Of a stretch of DNA of 13,499 bases, positions 1 through 7,617 are shown piece after piece (position 1 is the first letter of the stretch; each line of letters opens with the position of its first letter). The stretch is from Phyllobacteriaceae bacterium (GTDB lineage Bacteria; Pseudomonadota; Alphaproteobacteria; Rhizobiales; Devosiaceae): positions 1-13,499 of the forward strand of contig JAAZLP010000061.1 of assembly GCA_012799265.1 (NCBI GenBank), read 5' to 3'. The position numbers and the translations under genes were made by a program. A model generated the notes under the pieces. That model had not been told where the DNA came from. It did no database searches and worked only from the letters and a program-made list of their open reading frames with translations.

Positions 1-1281
1 GCCTCTGCCTCTCCTGCCGCGCCTGCGCCGGCAAACTCCGCTCGTCGCGTGCTCGCGGCGAGTATGATCGGCACGACGATCGAATTCTTTGATTTCTATA
101 TCTATGCCACAGCGGCGGTGATCGTATTCCCGCAGCTGTTTTTCCCGACCGGTGACGAGACCACAGCGCTGCTGAGTTCGCTGGCAACCTTCGCCATCGC
201 GTTCATCGCGCGTCCGGTCGGCGCCGCCTTTTTCGGCCACTATGGCGACCGCATTGGCCGCAAGGCCACGCTGGTTGCCGCTCTGCTGCTGATGGGCATT
301 TCGACCGTCGTGATTGGCCTTCTGCCGACCTATGATCAGGTTGGCGTCTGGGCAGCGCTGCTCCTCGCGCTCTGCCGACTTGGTCAGGGCCTGGGCCTCG
401 GCGGTGAATGGGGCGGGGCGGTTCTGCTCGCCACCGAGAATGCGCCAGAAGACAAGAAGGCCTGGTACGGCATGTTCCCGCAGCTGGGCGCGCCCGTCGG
501 CTTCTTCCTCGCCACTATGAGCTTCATCGTGCTCGACAAGGTTCTGGGCAATGAGGCCTTCATGGCCTGGGGCTGGCGGGTGCCGTTCCTGCTCTCGTCT
601 ATCCTCGTTCTGGTCGGCCTGCTGATCCGCCTCAAGATCACCGAGACGCCGGAATTTGCGAAGGCCATTGAGAAGGCCGAGCGCGTGGAAGTGCCGTTCT
701 TCGACGTGTTCAAGAGCCACAAGATGAGCCTCGTGCTCGGCACCATGGCTGCGCTCGCCACGTTCGTGCTGTTCTACATCATGACCGTCTTTTCGCTGAG
801 CTACGGCACCGGCGCACTGGGTTATGCGCGCGAAGGCTTCCTGCTGCTGCAGATGGTCGGCGTGGTGTTTTTCGGCCTGTTCATTCCGCTCTCCGCATTC
901 CTCGCTGACAGGTACGGGATGCGCAAGGTGATGATCGGCGTGGCGATCTCCATCGCCGTCTTCGGGCTCATCCTCGCGCCGATGTTCGGCTCGGGTAATG
1001 TCTGGGGCGTGCTGGCCTTCCTCTGCGTCGGTTTTGCGCTGATGGGCATGACCTATGGTCCGCTCGGCACGGCTCTCGCGGCGCCGTTCCCGACCTCGGT
1101 GCGCTATACCGGCGCGTCGCTGACCTTCAATCTGGGCGGCATTTTTGGCGCGAGCTTTGCGCCCTATATCGCCACCTATCTGGCAAGCACCTATGGCCTC
1201 CACACAGTCGGCTATTACATGATCATCGCCGCGGTGATCACGCTGGTCGCCTTCGGCTTCATCCGCCAGTCGGCGGAGTAA
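1..1281 (+). CDS. MFS transporter, metabolite:H+ symporter (MHS) type, 5' partial
   Basis: This is an inner-membrane secondary transporter that probably moves a small organic solute with protons. The substrate cannot be told from sequence. The reading frame is open from base 1, and the visible N-terminus (Ala/Pro/Ser-rich, then ARRVLAAS) looks like the cytoplasmic lead-in of this family, so the true start lies left of the window; the GTG at 49 is unlikely to be the start. Counting the first codon as residue 1, 426 residues are visible. They include the typical first helix (TTIEFFDFYIYA), the MFS loop motif GHYGDRIGRK at 79-88, the GLGGEWGGAVLL stretch characteristic of MHS members, and the second-half loop motif ADRYGMRK near 302-309. 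About twelve hydrophobic segments are spread along the chain, so only a few residues should be missing. It converges with the VOC gene. MHS assignment is confident; substrate is unknown. Confidence 0.9.
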   Translation, partial: ASASPAAPAPANSARRVLAASMIGTTIEFFDFYIYATAAVIVFPQLFFPTGDETTALLSSLATFAIAFIARPVGAAFFGHYGDRIGRKATLVAALLLMGISTVVIGLLPTYDQVGVWAALLLALCRLGQGLGLGGEWGGAVLLATENAPEDKKAWYGMFPQLGAPVGFFLATMSFIVLDKVLGNEAFMAWGWRVPFLLSSILVLVGLLIRLKITETPEFAKAIEKAERVEVPFFDVFKSHKMSLVLGTMAALATFVLFYIMTVFSLSYGTGALGYAREGFLLLQMVGVVFFGLFIPLSAFLADRYGMRKVMIGVAISIAVFGLILAPMFGSGNVWGVLAFLCVGFALMGMTYGPLGTALAAPFPTSVRYTGASLTFNLGGIFGASFAPYIATYLASTYGLHTVGYYMIIAAVITLVAFGFIRQSAE

Positions 1282-1295
1282 CCTGCCTTGATGCG

Positions 1296-1384
1296 TCCCG
1301 GTTTGGGCCGGGGCGCCTCTATTATCGATCGCTGAGGACGCAGAAGTTTCTCAGGGTGGGCCCCGGCTTTCGCCGGGGTGACAT
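1296..1384. repeat. Intergenic palindromic repeat pair, possible bidirectional terminator
   Basis: The space between the convergent MFS and VOC genes holds several inverted repeats. At 1361-1378 a perfect 7-bp stem (CCCCGGC / GCCGGGG) closes a TTTC loop and is followed by GTGACA. At 1297-1312 a 5-bp stem CCCGG/CCGGG closes a TTTGGG loop. Between them, CTGAG (1332-1336) pairs with CTCAG (1350-1354). The CCCCGGCTTTCGCCGGGG core resembles palindromic intergenic repeats common in alphaproteobacterial genomes. No T-run follows either stem, so a role as a classical terminator is only possible, not shown. Confidence 0.55.
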
Positions 1385-1408
1385 CGCGCTCTTGGGTATT
1401 TCTTCGGC

Positions 1409-1840
1409 TTACCAATCCACCTGGCATTCGACGCCATCGGGGCCGAACTGCATGCTGTCTTCCGTATATTGGAAGATCTCGAGCTTTACCCCGCTCGGAT
1501 CGGCTAGCCAGCACTGCCAGGTGTGATCAACGCCCAGCTTCTTGTCTGTCACCGAGACGCCATGGGCGCGGGCATTGGCCATGAAGGCGTCGATGTCGTC
1601 CGTCTCGAAGCAGAGATGGTTGATCTGGTTGCTTTCCTCGAAGCGCGACTCGCCCTTGAGGAAGACTTCCACAAAAGTCCGGTTGCCGAAGTCGAGATAG
1701 AAGCCAATGCGATCATCGCCGCGCTTGAAATCGAACTTCGGCGATATGCCGGTCACATCACGATAGAATTTCTCCACCGCGTCGAGATCGCGGGCAAATA
1801 TGCAGGTATGCGCGACCTGCTTGACGAGAGAACCAGTCAT
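1409..1840 (-). CDS. VOC-family (glyoxalase/dioxygenase superfamily) metalloprotein
   Basis: This 143-residue cytosolic protein belongs to the vicinal-oxygen-chelate superfamily, whose members use a divalent metal in lyases, isomerases, dioxygenases and resistance proteins. The two beta-alpha-beta-beta-beta modules are visible. The four expected metal ligands can be placed at His11 (VAHTCIF), Glu58 (TFVEVFL), His75 (NHLCFE) and Glu121 (KLEIFQY), so a working metal site is likely. The motif ADPSGVKLEIFQ near the C-terminus is typical. I chose the ATG at 1840 over an upstream in-frame start (1885) because AGGAG lies just before it and homology begins there. It is divergent from the membrane-protein gene at 1975 and convergent with the MFS gene. 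The substrate is unknown; a lactoylglutathione-lyase-like role is one option among several. Confidence 0.88.
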   Translation of the reverse strand: MTGSLVKQVAHTCIFARDLDAVEKFYRDVTGISPKFDFKRGDDRIGFYLDFGNRTFVEVFLKGESRFEESNQINHLCFETDDIDAFMANARAHGVSVTDKKLGVDHTWQCWLADPSGVKLEIFQYTEDSMQFGPDGVECQVDW

Positions 1841-1974
1841 CCTCTCTCCTCCAATTCTGATGCATTGTTGCTGGGTGTAGTGCAAATTCTTTGATCAGGC
1901 GGTCATGGTGGGTTAATGCTTGGCTTAGTGTTCGTATTTATTTAGTACAGTTATCGTGCACATTCTCTGTTCTC

Positions 1975-3510
1975 ATGACAAACGCAAAAACCAGCGCGGA
2001 TAGTCGTTCGTTGCTGTTGGCGATGACTGGCGTTGGACTGCTGGCCATGATGGTTCAGTTTCCATTTTCGCTCAATCATGACGCCGCTTGGCATTTTTAC
2101 ACCGCCTTGCGATTTCTCTTAGGCGACCGCATTGGGCTCGATATCGCCGATATCAATCCGCCCATGGCCCTATGGCTGTTCAGCGTGCCCGGGATCGTCG
2201 CAAAAAGTCTTGGCCTCGACCCGGCTCATGTCTTTCGTGCTTTTGTGTTTTTTGTCGCTGCGTTGTCGCTCCTGCTGACGCGCCGGGCATTGGTGGAACT
2301 TGGCGTGCGCGAGGAAAGACTACTTCTGGTCAGCCTTGCCGCGGTGTTCCTGCTGATGCCGGGTTATCATTTCGGGCAGCGTGAACATTTGGCCGCACTG
2401 TTGGTATTGCCCTATGTTTCCCGCGCCTGCCTACAAATAGATCCTCGGCCGTTTGGAAGATTTGAGGCAGGTAGCGTTGCGCTCCTTGCAGCCATAGGCA
2501 TCTGTTTCAAGCCTTATTTTCTCGCGGTGCCGCTGCTTGTGGAGGTCTGGTTAGCTTTCAGAATGCGCAGTTTCCGCTCTTTGGTTCGGCTTGAAACTCT
2601 GACAATGGTGACGGTCGGCATTGCATATTTGGGTGCGGTGTTGGCTTTTGTCCCACATTATCTTTGGCTGGTTGTGCCGCAAGCCATGGCAACATATGCC
2701 GGGTTCGAAAGCGGCCCTTGGGCTGTGGCTAACGAGGCGGCATGGGCGCTCCAGTTGCCACTGTTGGCGCTTGGCATCGGCGTTATTGCTTGCCGCCGTA
2801 TCGAGCCGTTGTCGGCGGCGTTCATTGTTGCCGGATTAGGCTTTCTGGTTGCAGCACTGCTGCAGCAAAAGGGTTGGCCCTATCAGCTTCTGCCCGCTGC
2901 GCTCTTTTGTGTCGCCGCTGCAGTCGTTCAGTTGGCCAACGCGCCGCGCTGGCGGATTCCCATGGCGCTTGCAATCGGGCTTGCAGTTCTGCTCCCGGTG
3001 CTGAGTAATCTCCGCGACAATCTTGATGCGAACGGCACGACGTCGCGCGTTTCGAGGCTTGCTGACGTTTTTAGCGAACCAGATATCCGTTCGGTTTATG
3101 CGTTCATCACCTCACCACGCGACATGCATCCTGCAGTGCTCTCCTCGGGTGTGCGTTGGGCGGATGCACATGGTGTGATGATCTTTCTGCCTGGTCACAT
3201 CAAAGCGCTGGATGCGGAGGATCATAATCCACGTGCGGCAAAAGCCATCGCACTTTCGGATACATATCTTGAGGCCATGCTTGCGCGGTTTGCGAAATCC
3301 CCGCCTGACCTCCTTGCCTTTGATCGACTTCCCTTCAAACTCGGGATCGCGAATTCTGCTCAGTTCGATTACGTGGACTTCCTCCAGAGATATCCGACTT
3401 TCGTCTCACTAATCGGGCAATACGAAGAGCGTGGTTCGGTAGGTCGTTTCAGGCTTTTTCAGCATCTACAGGGTCAATGGGACCACGTCTTGACTGAAGC
3501 ACAGCAATAA
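1975..3510 (+). CDS. Multi-pass membrane protein, GT-C glycosyltransferase-like
   Basis: The product is a 511-residue integral membrane protein with roughly ten hydrophobic helices up to about residue 345 and a soluble C-terminal part of about 165 residues. The first predicted periplasmic loop carries HDAAW at 35-39 and DIADINPP at 56-63. Acidic residues in this loop, followed by a PP-containing helix, are the hallmark of GT-C enzymes (PMT/ArnT-like), which transfer sugars from polyprenyl-phosphate donors to lipid or protein acceptors. The activity is inferred from this resemblance, and no close named family was recognised. The ATG at 1975 was preferred because the upstream extension from the TTG at 1891 is not convincing, but no clear Shine-Dalgarno precedes either start. 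Codon use is visibly more AT-rich (many TTG, CTT, TTT, GTT) than in eno or metH, which suggests later acquisition. It ends 92 bases before eno and is probably separate from it functionally. Confidence 0.75.
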   Translation: MTNAKTSADSRSLLLAMTGVGLLAMMVQFPFSLNHDAAWHFYTALRFLLGDRIGLDIADINPPMALWLFSVPGIVAKSLGLDPAHVFRAFVFFVAALSLLLTRRALVELGVREERLLLVSLAAVFLLMPGYHFGQREHLAALLVLPYVSRACLQIDPRPFGRFEAGSVALLAAIGICFKPYFLAVPLLVEVWLAFRMRSFRSLVRLETLTMVTVGIAYLGAVLAFVPHYLWLVVPQAMATYAGFESGPWAVANEAAWALQLPLLALGIGVIACRRIEPLSAAFIVAGLGFLVAALLQQKGWPYQLLPAALFCVAAAVVQLANAPRWRIPMALAIGLAVLLPVLSNLRDNLDANGTTSRVSRLADVFSEPDIRSVYAFITSPRDMHPAVLSSGVRWADAHGVMIFLPGHIKALDAEDHNPRAAKAIALSDTYLEAMLARFAKSPPDLLAFDRLPFKLGIANSAQFDYVDFLQRYPTFVSLIGQYEERGSVGRFRLFQHLQGQWDHVLTEAQQ

Positions 3511-3552
3511 CCGCCCCAATTTTTGTCGTATCCCTCTTTCCCTTGGCACACT

Positions 3553-3568
3553 GCCCGTCTAGACAGGC
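3553..3568. promoter_or_regulatory. Imperfect palindrome upstream of eno, candidate operator
   Basis: The eno leader contains GCC-C-GTCTAGAC-A-GGC, a 16-bp dyad with only one mismatched pair (positions 3556 and 3565) around a perfect 8-bp core, GTCTAGAC at 3557-3564. It sits about 35 bases before the eno ATG, where a repressor or activator site would be expected. No regulator is identifiable from this window, and no convincing -35/-10 pair was found nearby. Confidence 0.3.
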
Positions 3569-3602
3569 GCGAGACCTCACGTCACCGCAGGGAAGGGCAG
3601 CT

Positions 3603-4880
3603 ATGTCTTCAATCATCCACGTTCATGGTCGTCAGATTTTTGACAGCCGCGGCAATCCTACCGTTGAAGTTGATGTGGTGTTGGACGATGGCAGCTTCGG
3701 CCGCGCCGCGGTGCCCTCGGGGGCATCGACCGGCGCGCATGAAGCCGTCGAACTCCGCGATGGCGGCAAGCTCTATGCTGGCAAGGGCGTGACCCAGGCC
3801 GTCGAGAACGTCAACACGGTCATCGCCGAGGAAATCCAGGGCCTGGACGCTCTCGACCAGATCGCTGTCGATCAGGCGATGATCGATCTCGATGGCACGT
3901 CCAACAAGGGCAAGCTCGGCGCAAACGCCATTCTGGGCGTCTCGCTGGCTGTGGCCAAGGCCGCTGCGGAATCGAGCGAACTGCCGTTCTGGCGCTATAT
4001 CGGCGGACCGAACGCCCATGTTCTGCCCGTGCCGATGATGAACATCATCAATGGCGGCGAGCATGCCGACAATCCGATCGACATGCAGGAATTCATGATC
4101 CTGCCGGCTGGCGCGACCTCGATCGCCGACGCCGTACGCATCGGCGCGGAAATCTTCCACACCCTCAAGAAGGGTCTGTCGGCAGATGGCCACAACACCA
4201 ATGTGGGTGACGAAGGCGGCTTTGCGCCGAACCTGGCTTCGGCAGATGATGCCCTCGGCTTCATCATGCGTTCCATCGAAAAGGCCGGCTACAAGCCGGG
4301 CGAGGACGTGTTCCTCGGCCTCGATTGCGCGTCGACCGAATATTATAAGAACGGCAAGTACGAGATGAAGGGTGAGGGCAAGTCGCTCTCCTCGGACGAA
4401 AACGTCCGCTTCCTCGAAGACCTCGTCTCCCGCTATCCGATCATCACCATCGAAGACGGCATGGCCGAAGACGACTGGGATGGCTGGAAGGCCCTGACCG
4501 AAGCCATCGGCAAGAAGGTACAGCTGGTTGGCGACGATCTCTTCGTCACCAACACGCAGCGCCTCGTCTCTGGCATCAAGATGGGCGTCGCCAACTCGAT
4601 CCTCGTCAAGGTCAACCAGATCGGTTCGCTCTCCGAAACGCTGAACGCCGTGGATACCGCGCACCGCGCTGGCTATACCTCGGTCATGTCGCACCGCTCG
4701 GGCGAAACCGAAGACTCCACCATTGCTGATCTCGCCGTGGCGCTGAACTGCGGTCAGATCAAGACCGGTTCGCTGTCGCGTTCCGACCGTCTGGCCAAGT
4801 ACAACCAGCTGATCCGCATCGAAGAGCAGCTCGGTACTTCGGCTCGTTATGCGGGCTATTCGGTGGTCAAGGGCCGCTAA
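3603..4880 (+). CDS. eno: Enolase (phosphopyruvate hydratase)
   Basis: Enolase converts 2-phosphoglycerate to phosphoenolpyruvate in glycolysis and the reverse in gluconeogenesis. It is a cytosolic Mg2+-dependent enzyme and a common RNA-degradosome partner in other bacteria. The 425-residue product is the usual bacterial length. The N-terminal domain begins SSIIHVHGRQIFDSRGNPTV and carries the catalytic loop SGASTG. The barrel domain contains GDEGGFAP with the catalytic glutamate (Glu204), the metal ligands in GLDCAS, TIEDGM and GDD, and the enolase signature LVKVNQIGSLSET with the catalytic base Lys336. SHRSGETED and the C-terminal KTGSLSRSDR are also intact. The ATG at 3603 follows a GGGAAGGG ribosome-binding site, and family homology starts immediately after it; an in-frame upstream TTG at 3543 is rejected. 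A strong intrinsic terminator lies 25 bases after the stop, so eno is probably transcribed alone. Confidence 0.98.
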   Translation: MSSIIHVHGRQIFDSRGNPTVEVDVVLDDGSFGRAAVPSGASTGAHEAVELRDGGKLYAGKGVTQAVENVNTVIAEEIQGLDALDQIAVDQAMIDLDGTSNKGKLGANAILGVSLAVAKAAAESSELPFWRYIGGPNAHVLPVPMMNIINGGEHADNPIDMQEFMILPAGATSIADAVRIGAEIFHTLKKGLSADGHNTNVGDEGGFAPNLASADDALGFIMRSIEKAGYKPGEDVFLGLDCASTEYYKNGKYEMKGEGKSLSSDENVRFLEDLVSRYPIITIEDGMAEDDWDGWKALTEAIGKKVQLVGDDLFVTNTQRLVSGIKMGVANSILVKVNQIGSLSETLNAVDTAHRAGYTSVMSHRSGETEDSTIADLAVALNCGQIKTGSLSRSDRLAKYNQLIRIEEQLGTSARYAGYSVVKGR

Positions 4881-4905
4881 GGCACCGACGATTATGAAAC
4901 TTGAG

Positions 4906-4933
4906 AAAGCCCGGGCATGTCCCGGGCTTTTTT
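4906..4933 (+). terminator. Rho-independent terminator of eno
   Basis: A perfect inverted repeat, AAAGCCCGGG / CCCGGGCTTT, surrounds the loop CATGT, and the descending arm runs into TTTTTTGTTTT. The GC-rich 7-bp core plus T-run is a textbook intrinsic terminator, placed 25 bases after the eno stop codon. Confidence 0.92.
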
Positions 4934-4956
4934 GTTTTCGCTTCAGGGATTTCGCT

Positions 4957-5048
4957 CGAAAACGTGAGTTGCGAAACGTGAACGCACGCTTTGCCCTCCT
5001 ACGGAAACCCCGGTAGGTGCGGCGACGGACCACCGGAAAACCCCCGTA
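4957..5048 (+). promoter_or_regulatory. Two pairs of short direct repeats upstream of aqpZ
   Basis: Two repeat pairs are visible in the aqpZ upstream region. CGAAAACGTGAG (4957-4968) recurs as CGAAACGTGAAC (4972-4983), offset by 15 bases. CGGAAACCCCGGTA (5002-5015) recurs as CGGAAAACCCCCGTA (5034-5048), offset by 32 bases, about three helical turns. Such phased repeats could be binding sites for a transcription factor controlling aqpZ. No factor can be named. Confidence 0.3.
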
Positions 5049-5058
5049 TTTCGGTACT

Positions 5059-5075
5059 CCTGCTCAAAAAGCAGG
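5059..5075 (+). promoter_or_regulatory. Short stem-loop upstream of aqpZ
   Basis: CCTGCT (5059-5064) and AGCAGG (5070-5075) form a perfect 6-bp stem with a five-base CAAAA-type loop. It lies 45 bases before the aqpZ ATG. It is followed by TAGAAT (5091-5096), which matches a -10 box at five of six bases but has no good -35 partner. The stem could be a palindromic operator or a leader structure. Confidence 0.25.
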
Positions 5076-5119
5076 CCTAGAGTGGCCGGGTAGAATCACC
5101 TCGCTTGGGGATTAAGAGA

Positions 5120-5806
5120 ATGTTTAAGCGTCTGTCTGCCGAGGCTTTCGGCACGTTTTGGCTCGTATTTGGCGGATGCGGCGCAGCCGTCCTGGCCGCG
5201 GGCTTTCCGGAGCTTGGCATCGGCTTTGCCGGTGTATCGCTCGCCTTTGGTCTGACCGTCCTGACCATGGCCTATGCCTTTGGCCACGTGTCCGGTGGCC
5301 ACTTCAACCCGGCCGTCACCCTTGGCCTCGCCGTTGCCGGCCGCTTTGACTACAAGGACGTCGTCTTCTACTGGGCTGCCCAGGTCATCGGCGGCACCCT
5401 TGGTGCGCTGGCCCTGTTCTTCATCGCCACGGGTGCACCAGACTTCGCTCCGGGCGCCTTTGCATCGAACGGCTTTGGCGAACTGTCGCCGGGCGGCTAC
5501 TCTGTAACCGCTGTTGTCACCGCTGAAGTCATCCTGACCGCGTTCTTCGTGATCGTCATCCTCGGCTCGACTTCGGCCAAGGCGCCGGCTGGCTTTGCCC
5601 CGATCGCCATTGGTCTTGCCCTGACCCTGATCCACCTGATCTCGATCCCGGTCAGCAATACCTCGGTCAACCCGGCTCGCTCGATCGCCGTCGCCATCTT
5701 CGCCGAAACCGGCGCAATGGGTCAGCTCTGGGTCTTCCTGCTCGCGCCGCTGGTTGGTGCAGCACTGGGCGCTGTGCTCTGGAAGGGCCTGCTCGAGCGC
5801 GATTGA
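5120..5806 (+). CDS. aqpZ: Aquaporin Z, water channel
   Basis: AqpZ is a tetrameric inner-membrane channel for rapid osmotic water flow. The 228-residue product has six membrane helices and both half-helix NPA motifs: GGHFNPAVT (NPA at 63-65) and TSVNPARS (NPA at 184-186). Selectivity-filter residues match the water-specific pattern known from Escherichia coli AqpZ: Phe43, His172 (LIHLISIPV), Thr181 and Arg187. Glycerol facilitators instead have Gly and a DPARD-type second motif. Cys20 in GGCGAAVLAA sits where the mercury-related cysteine region of AqpZ lies. The ATG at 5120 was chosen over a TTG at 5105 because the family begins with a short Lys/Arg-containing lead and because GGGGATTAAGAG supplies a ribosome-binding site. 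It is a single-gene unit bounded by the eno terminator and its own terminator at 5825. Confidence 0.97.
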   Translation: MFKRLSAEAFGTFWLVFGGCGAAVLAAGFPELGIGFAGVSLAFGLTVLTMAYAFGHVSGGHFNPAVTLGLAVAGRFDYKDVVFYWAAQVIGGTLGALALFFIATGAPDFAPGAFASNGFGELSPGGYSVTAVVTAEVILTAFFVIVILGSTSAKAPAGFAPIAIGLALTLIHLISIPVSNTSVNPARSIAVAIFAETGAMGQLWVFLLAPLVGAALGAVLWKGLLERD

Positions 5807-5824
5807 TCCTCGCCGCAGCGAAAC

Positions 5825-5852
5825 AAAAGGCCCGGGTTTCCCCGGGCCTTTT
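5825..5852. terminator. Bidirectional intrinsic terminator between aqpZ and amn
   Basis: A perfect 12-bp inverted repeat, AAAAGGCCCGGG / CCCGGGCCTTTT, closes a four-base TTTC loop. On the plus strand it is followed by CTTTT. On the minus strand the equivalent T-rich tail is TTTTGTTT (complement of 5821-5828). It lies between the convergent stops of aqpZ (5806) and amn (5865) and should terminate both. Confidence 0.92.
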
Positions 5853-5864
5853 CTTTTGTCTGGT

Positions 5865-7340
5865 CTACTGGAACGCCGTTTCTGCGAAGCTTCGGAGCTT
5901 GCGGGAGTGGAGGCGTTCGGCTGGCTCGTCGCGCAGGATTTCCATGGCCCTGAGGCCCACCTGCAGGTGACGGTTGACCTGGGTGCGATAGAAGTCCGAA
6001 GCCATGCCCGGAAGCTTGAGCTCACCATGCAGCGGCTTGTCGGACACGCAGAGCAGGGTGCCGTAGGGGACACGGAAGCGGAAGCCGTTGGCGGCGATCG
6101 TCGCCGATTCCATATCCAGCGCCACGGCGCGGGACTGGCTGAGCTGGCGGATTATCTGGGTCTGGTCCCAGAGTTCCCAGTTCCGGTTGTCGAAGGTCGC
6201 CACCGTGCCGGTGCGCATGATCTTCTTGGTTTCAACACCCTCGGTCTGCGTGATCTCTTCCACGGCCTGTTCCAGCGCGACCTGGATTTCCGCCAGCGCC
6301 GGGATCGGCACGGAGAGCGGAAGGTCGGCGTCGAGCACATGGTCTTCGCGGACATAGGCATGGGCGAGAACGTAGTCGCCGAGTTCCTGACTGTTGCGGA
6401 GGCCCGCGCAGTGACCCAGCATGATCCAGGCATGGGGACGCAGCACGGCGATATGGTCGGTAATGGTTTTGGCGTTGGAGGGGCCGACGCCGATATTGAC
6501 CATGGTGATGCCGCGGCCACGTTCGCCGACAAGATGATAGGCCGGCATCTGCGGCGCACGCGGGGGCGGCTCGCCGGTCATGCCACCACCGGTCAGCATA
6601 TTGTCGGTCGAGACATTGCCCGGCTCGATGAAGCGCAGATAGTCCGGATGGCTTTCGGCCATATAGGATTTGGCGATGCGGCAGAACTCGTCGATGTAGA
6701 ACTGGTAGTTCGTGAAGATCACGAAGTTCTGGAAATGCTCGGCATCGGTGCCCGTGTAGTGCGCCAGGCGGAAGAGTGAATAGTCCACGCGCGGGGCGGT
6801 GAAGGCCGAGAGCGGGTAGGGCCCGCCACGCGGCGGCACATAGGTGCCATTAGCGATTTCGTCATCGGTATTGGCCAGATCGGGGACGTCGAAGACGTCG
6901 CGCAGCGGCACGTCGAGCGCGTTGATTCTGGTGCCGTCGACATGATCGCGCGGCCCGAGGGCGAAGTGCAGCGGGATCGGTGTCTCGGATTCGCCGACAT
7001 CGATGGTGCCGCCGTGGTTCTTGAGAATGACCGCGAACTGGTCCTGCAGGTAGCCCTTGAAGAGGTCGGGTGCGGTCACCGTGGTGCGGTAGAGGCCCGG
7101 GGTATGGAGGTAGCCATAGGGCAGGGTGCTCTCATGCTTGGAATAGCTGGTCGAACGCACTTCCACCTGCGGGTAGAAGGCGCGAACGCGGCCGGACGGC
7201 ACCGTGCCGTCCGCCAGGCTTTCCAGGTGTTCCCGGATGAACTGGCAGTTGCGGTGATAGATCTCTGCAATATGGGCCCAGGCCGCCTCGGGGTCGCTGA
7301 ACGACTGGGTTTCGAGGCGCGGGGGGGTGAGGATGGTCAT
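5865..7340 (-). CDS. amn: AMP nucleosidase
   Basis: AMP nucleosidase hydrolyses AMP to adenine and ribose 5-phosphate, tuning the cytosolic adenine nucleotide pool. At 491 residues it is close to the E. coli Amn length of 484. The N-terminal Amn-specific regulatory domain is recognisable from SDPEAAWAHIAEIYHRNCQ onward. The C-terminal half is a purine-nucleoside-phosphorylase-like domain with MVNIGVGPSNAKT, GHCAGLRN, the substrate-ribose motif DMES at 409-412 and the catalytic aspartate in SDKPLHGE (Asp434). The ATG at 7340 is preceded on the minus strand by AAGAGGGCT, a good ribosome-binding site. A sigma-70-like promoter lies about 70 bases upstream, giving a leader of roughly 60 bases. Transcription ends at the terminator shared with aqpZ. 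No sign of truncation or missing active-site residues was seen. Confidence 0.96.
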   Translation of the reverse strand: MTILTPPRLETQSFSDPEAAWAHIAEIYHRNCQFIREHLESLADGTVPSGRVRAFYPQVEVRSTSYSKHESTLPYGYLHTPGLYRTTVTAPDLFKGYLQDQFAVILKNHGGTIDVGESETPIPLHFALGPRDHVDGTRINALDVPLRDVFDVPDLANTDDEIANGTYVPPRGGPYPLSAFTAPRVDYSLFRLAHYTGTDAEHFQNFVIFTNYQFYIDEFCRIAKSYMAESHPDYLRFIEPGNVSTDNMLTGGGMTGEPPPRAPQMPAYHLVGERGRGITMVNIGVGPSNAKTITDHIAVLRPHAWIMLGHCAGLRNSQELGDYVLAHAYVREDHVLDADLPLSVPIPALAEIQVALEQAVEEITQTEGVETKKIMRTGTVATFDNRNWELWDQTQIIRQLSQSRAVALDMESATIAANGFRFRVPYGTLLCVSDKPLHGELKLPGMASDFYRTQVNRHLQVGLRAMEILRDEPAERLHSRKLRSFAETAFQ

Positions 7341-7407
7341 GTAGCCCTCTTGTGCGGGCCCGCGGATCGGGCCGCTTGATTTTGGAATCGTCGAATATTC
7401 GGCACCG

Positions 7408-7436
7408 ACTATAGAAGTGATGTGCCGCTACCTCAA
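7408..7436 (-). promoter_or_regulatory. Sigma-70-like promoter for amn
   Basis: Read on the minus strand, TTGAGG (7431-7436) and TATAGT (7408-7413) are separated by exactly 17 bases. They match the -35 consensus at four of six positions and the -10 consensus at five of six. Distance to the amn ATG fits a leader of about 60 bases. No transcript data are available. Confidence 0.55.
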
Positions 7437-7617
7437 CGGAACGTCGGTGCGACCTTCCCATTCACAGATCGGTTACCTGCTCTTTTATTGCCGCAATTGC
7501 TTGCCATCTTCAGGACAGTTCATCGGCGAAGCAAGCGACCCGTGCATCCGGTGAGCGGGAAACGGTTAGCCGCTTGTCCCCCAAGCCCTCAACAGCGCGG
7601 TGGATCGTTTTCCATAG

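Noticed and set aside
1920..1948. TTGGCT ... TAGTAC as a promoter for the membrane-protein gene
   Set aside because: Spacing is 17 bases, but the -10 matches only about three of six consensus bases, too weak to list.
2700..2713. GGGTTCGAAAGC, reminiscent of a tRNA T-arm
   Set aside because: It lies inside the membrane-protein gene and no acceptor, D or anticodon stems can be drawn around it.
3609..5033. 474-codon open frame on the minus strand opposite eno
   Set aside because: It mirrors the highly biased codons of eno, runs through the eno terminator, has no family resemblance and no ribosome-binding site. It is an antisense artefact.
5096..6073. 325-codon minus-strand frame across aqpZ and the amn 3' end
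   Set aside because: Spans a strong bidirectional terminator and opposes the clear aqpZ gene; low-complexity Arg/Gly/Asp composition.
5754..6779. 341-codon plus-strand frame opposite amn
   Set aside because: Overlaps the aqpZ end, the terminator and the clear amn gene; its composition is that of an antisense frame.
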